A DNA stretch of 6,942 nucleotides from contig JASIGS010000410.1 of the NCBI GenBank assembly GCA_030052355.1, forward strand, positions 1 to 6,942, read 5' to 3'. Position 1 is the first letter of the stretch; each line of letters begins with the position of its first letter. Below the pieces are notes generated by a model. That model was given only the letters and a program-made list of their open reading frames with translations. It was not told where the DNA came from and did no database searches. The translations under genes were made by a program, and so were the position numbers. This document shows, one piece after another, positions 6,853 through 6,942 of the stretch. Source of the stretch: Streptosporangiaceae bacterium (lineage in GTDB: Bacteria; Actinomycetota; Actinomycetes; Streptosporangiales; Streptosporangiaceae).

Positions 6853-6864
6853 TGGCTTTAGCCA
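6853..6864. promoter_or_regulatory. Small operator-like palindrome upstream of the edge gene
   Basis: TGGCT and AGCCA flank a central TT, giving 5-bp arms, and a TTGACG box follows at 6867-6872. A short dyad overlapping or next to a -35 element is typical of repressor sites, but short dyads also arise by chance and no regulator gene is in view. Confidence 0.25.
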
Positions 6865-6904
6865 CGTTGACGGCCAGGGGCGCCAAAACACATCCTCGGT
6901 CACG

Positions 6905-6942
6905 TAGATAATCCCGATTGCCCGCGCGGCGAGGAGGCAACA
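6905..6942 (+). promoter_or_regulatory. Candidate -10 element and strong ribosome binding site for a gene starting after the window
   Basis: TAGATAAT (6905-6912) fits a -10 box, though TTGACG at 6867-6872 is too far away (32 bases) to be its -35. GAGGAGG at 6931-6937, followed by five bases to the window end, is a strong Shine-Dalgarno sequence at ideal distance from a start codon expected at about 6943. The gene itself is not visible. The ribosome binding site is the more reliable half of this call. Confidence 0.5.

Larger units (their letters stand above)
6634..6942. other. Non-coding region upstream of the FAH gene and of a gene beyond the window
   Basis: About 309 bases with no supported gene on either strand. 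It holds the leader of the FAH gene (GGAGG at 6645-6641 on the minus strand, possible -10 TATGCT at 6686-6681 with no clear -35), the long inverted repeat at 6750-6807, and promoter-like and ribosome-binding elements for a plus-strand gene starting just past 6942. The stretch 6840-6915 is noticeably less GC-rich than the coding DNA, as expected of a promoter. Confidence 0.6.

Noticed and set aside
6867..6872. TTGACG as the -35 of a promoter for the gene beyond the window
   Set aside because: No TANNNT-like -10 at 16-19 bases; the only good -10 (6905-6912) is 32 bases away.

Overview
The window is very GC-rich, with codons strongly biased to G or C in third position and GGAG-type ribosome binding sites. 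This points to a high-GC actinomycete (Actinomycetota). I cannot place the genus. No rRNA, tRNA, CRISPR array, transposase or phage gene is visible.

Left part, bases 1-4314, minus strand: a tightly packed three-gene operon. In transcription order it encodes a cytosolic GH15 glucan or trehalose hydrolase, a glucose-6-phosphate dehydrogenase (Zwf) family protein, and an IlvD/Edd family dehydratase whose 3' end lies outside the window. Both junctions are four-base ATGA overlaps, so the three proteins are probably made by coupled translation. Taken at face value, the order reads as glucose release, oxidation of glucose-6-phosphate, then dehydration of a sugar acid, which resembles an Entner-Doudoroff-like route. 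However, the Zwf homologue lacks two conserved active-site lysines (Met178 and Tyr18 replace them), and the dehydratase has Asn124 where characterised members have an iron-sulfur ligand cysteine. The operon may therefore be a diverged set of paralogues acting on a different substrate. This is the best lead in the window.

Middle, bases 4315-4516: a divergent intergenic region that must hold the promoters of the operon and of a plus-strand cytochrome P450 gene (4517-5716). The P450 is complete, with all heme and oxygen-activation motifs, and no redox partner gene is visible beside it.

Right part: a fumarylacetoacetate hydrolase (FAH) family gene on the minus strand (5728-6633) converges on the P450, with 11 bases between the stop codons and a strong hairpin just beyond. 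Upstream of the FAH gene, bases 6634-6942 are non-coding. They carry a perfect 16-bp inverted repeat around a 26-nt loop, which looks like a dispersed palindromic element or a regulatory structure. A strong ribosome binding site ends exactly at the window edge and announces a further plus-strand gene. FAH-family hydrolases and IlvD/Edd dehydratases occur together in some sugar-acid pathways, so the FAH gene could relate to the left operon, but nothing in the sequence proves it.
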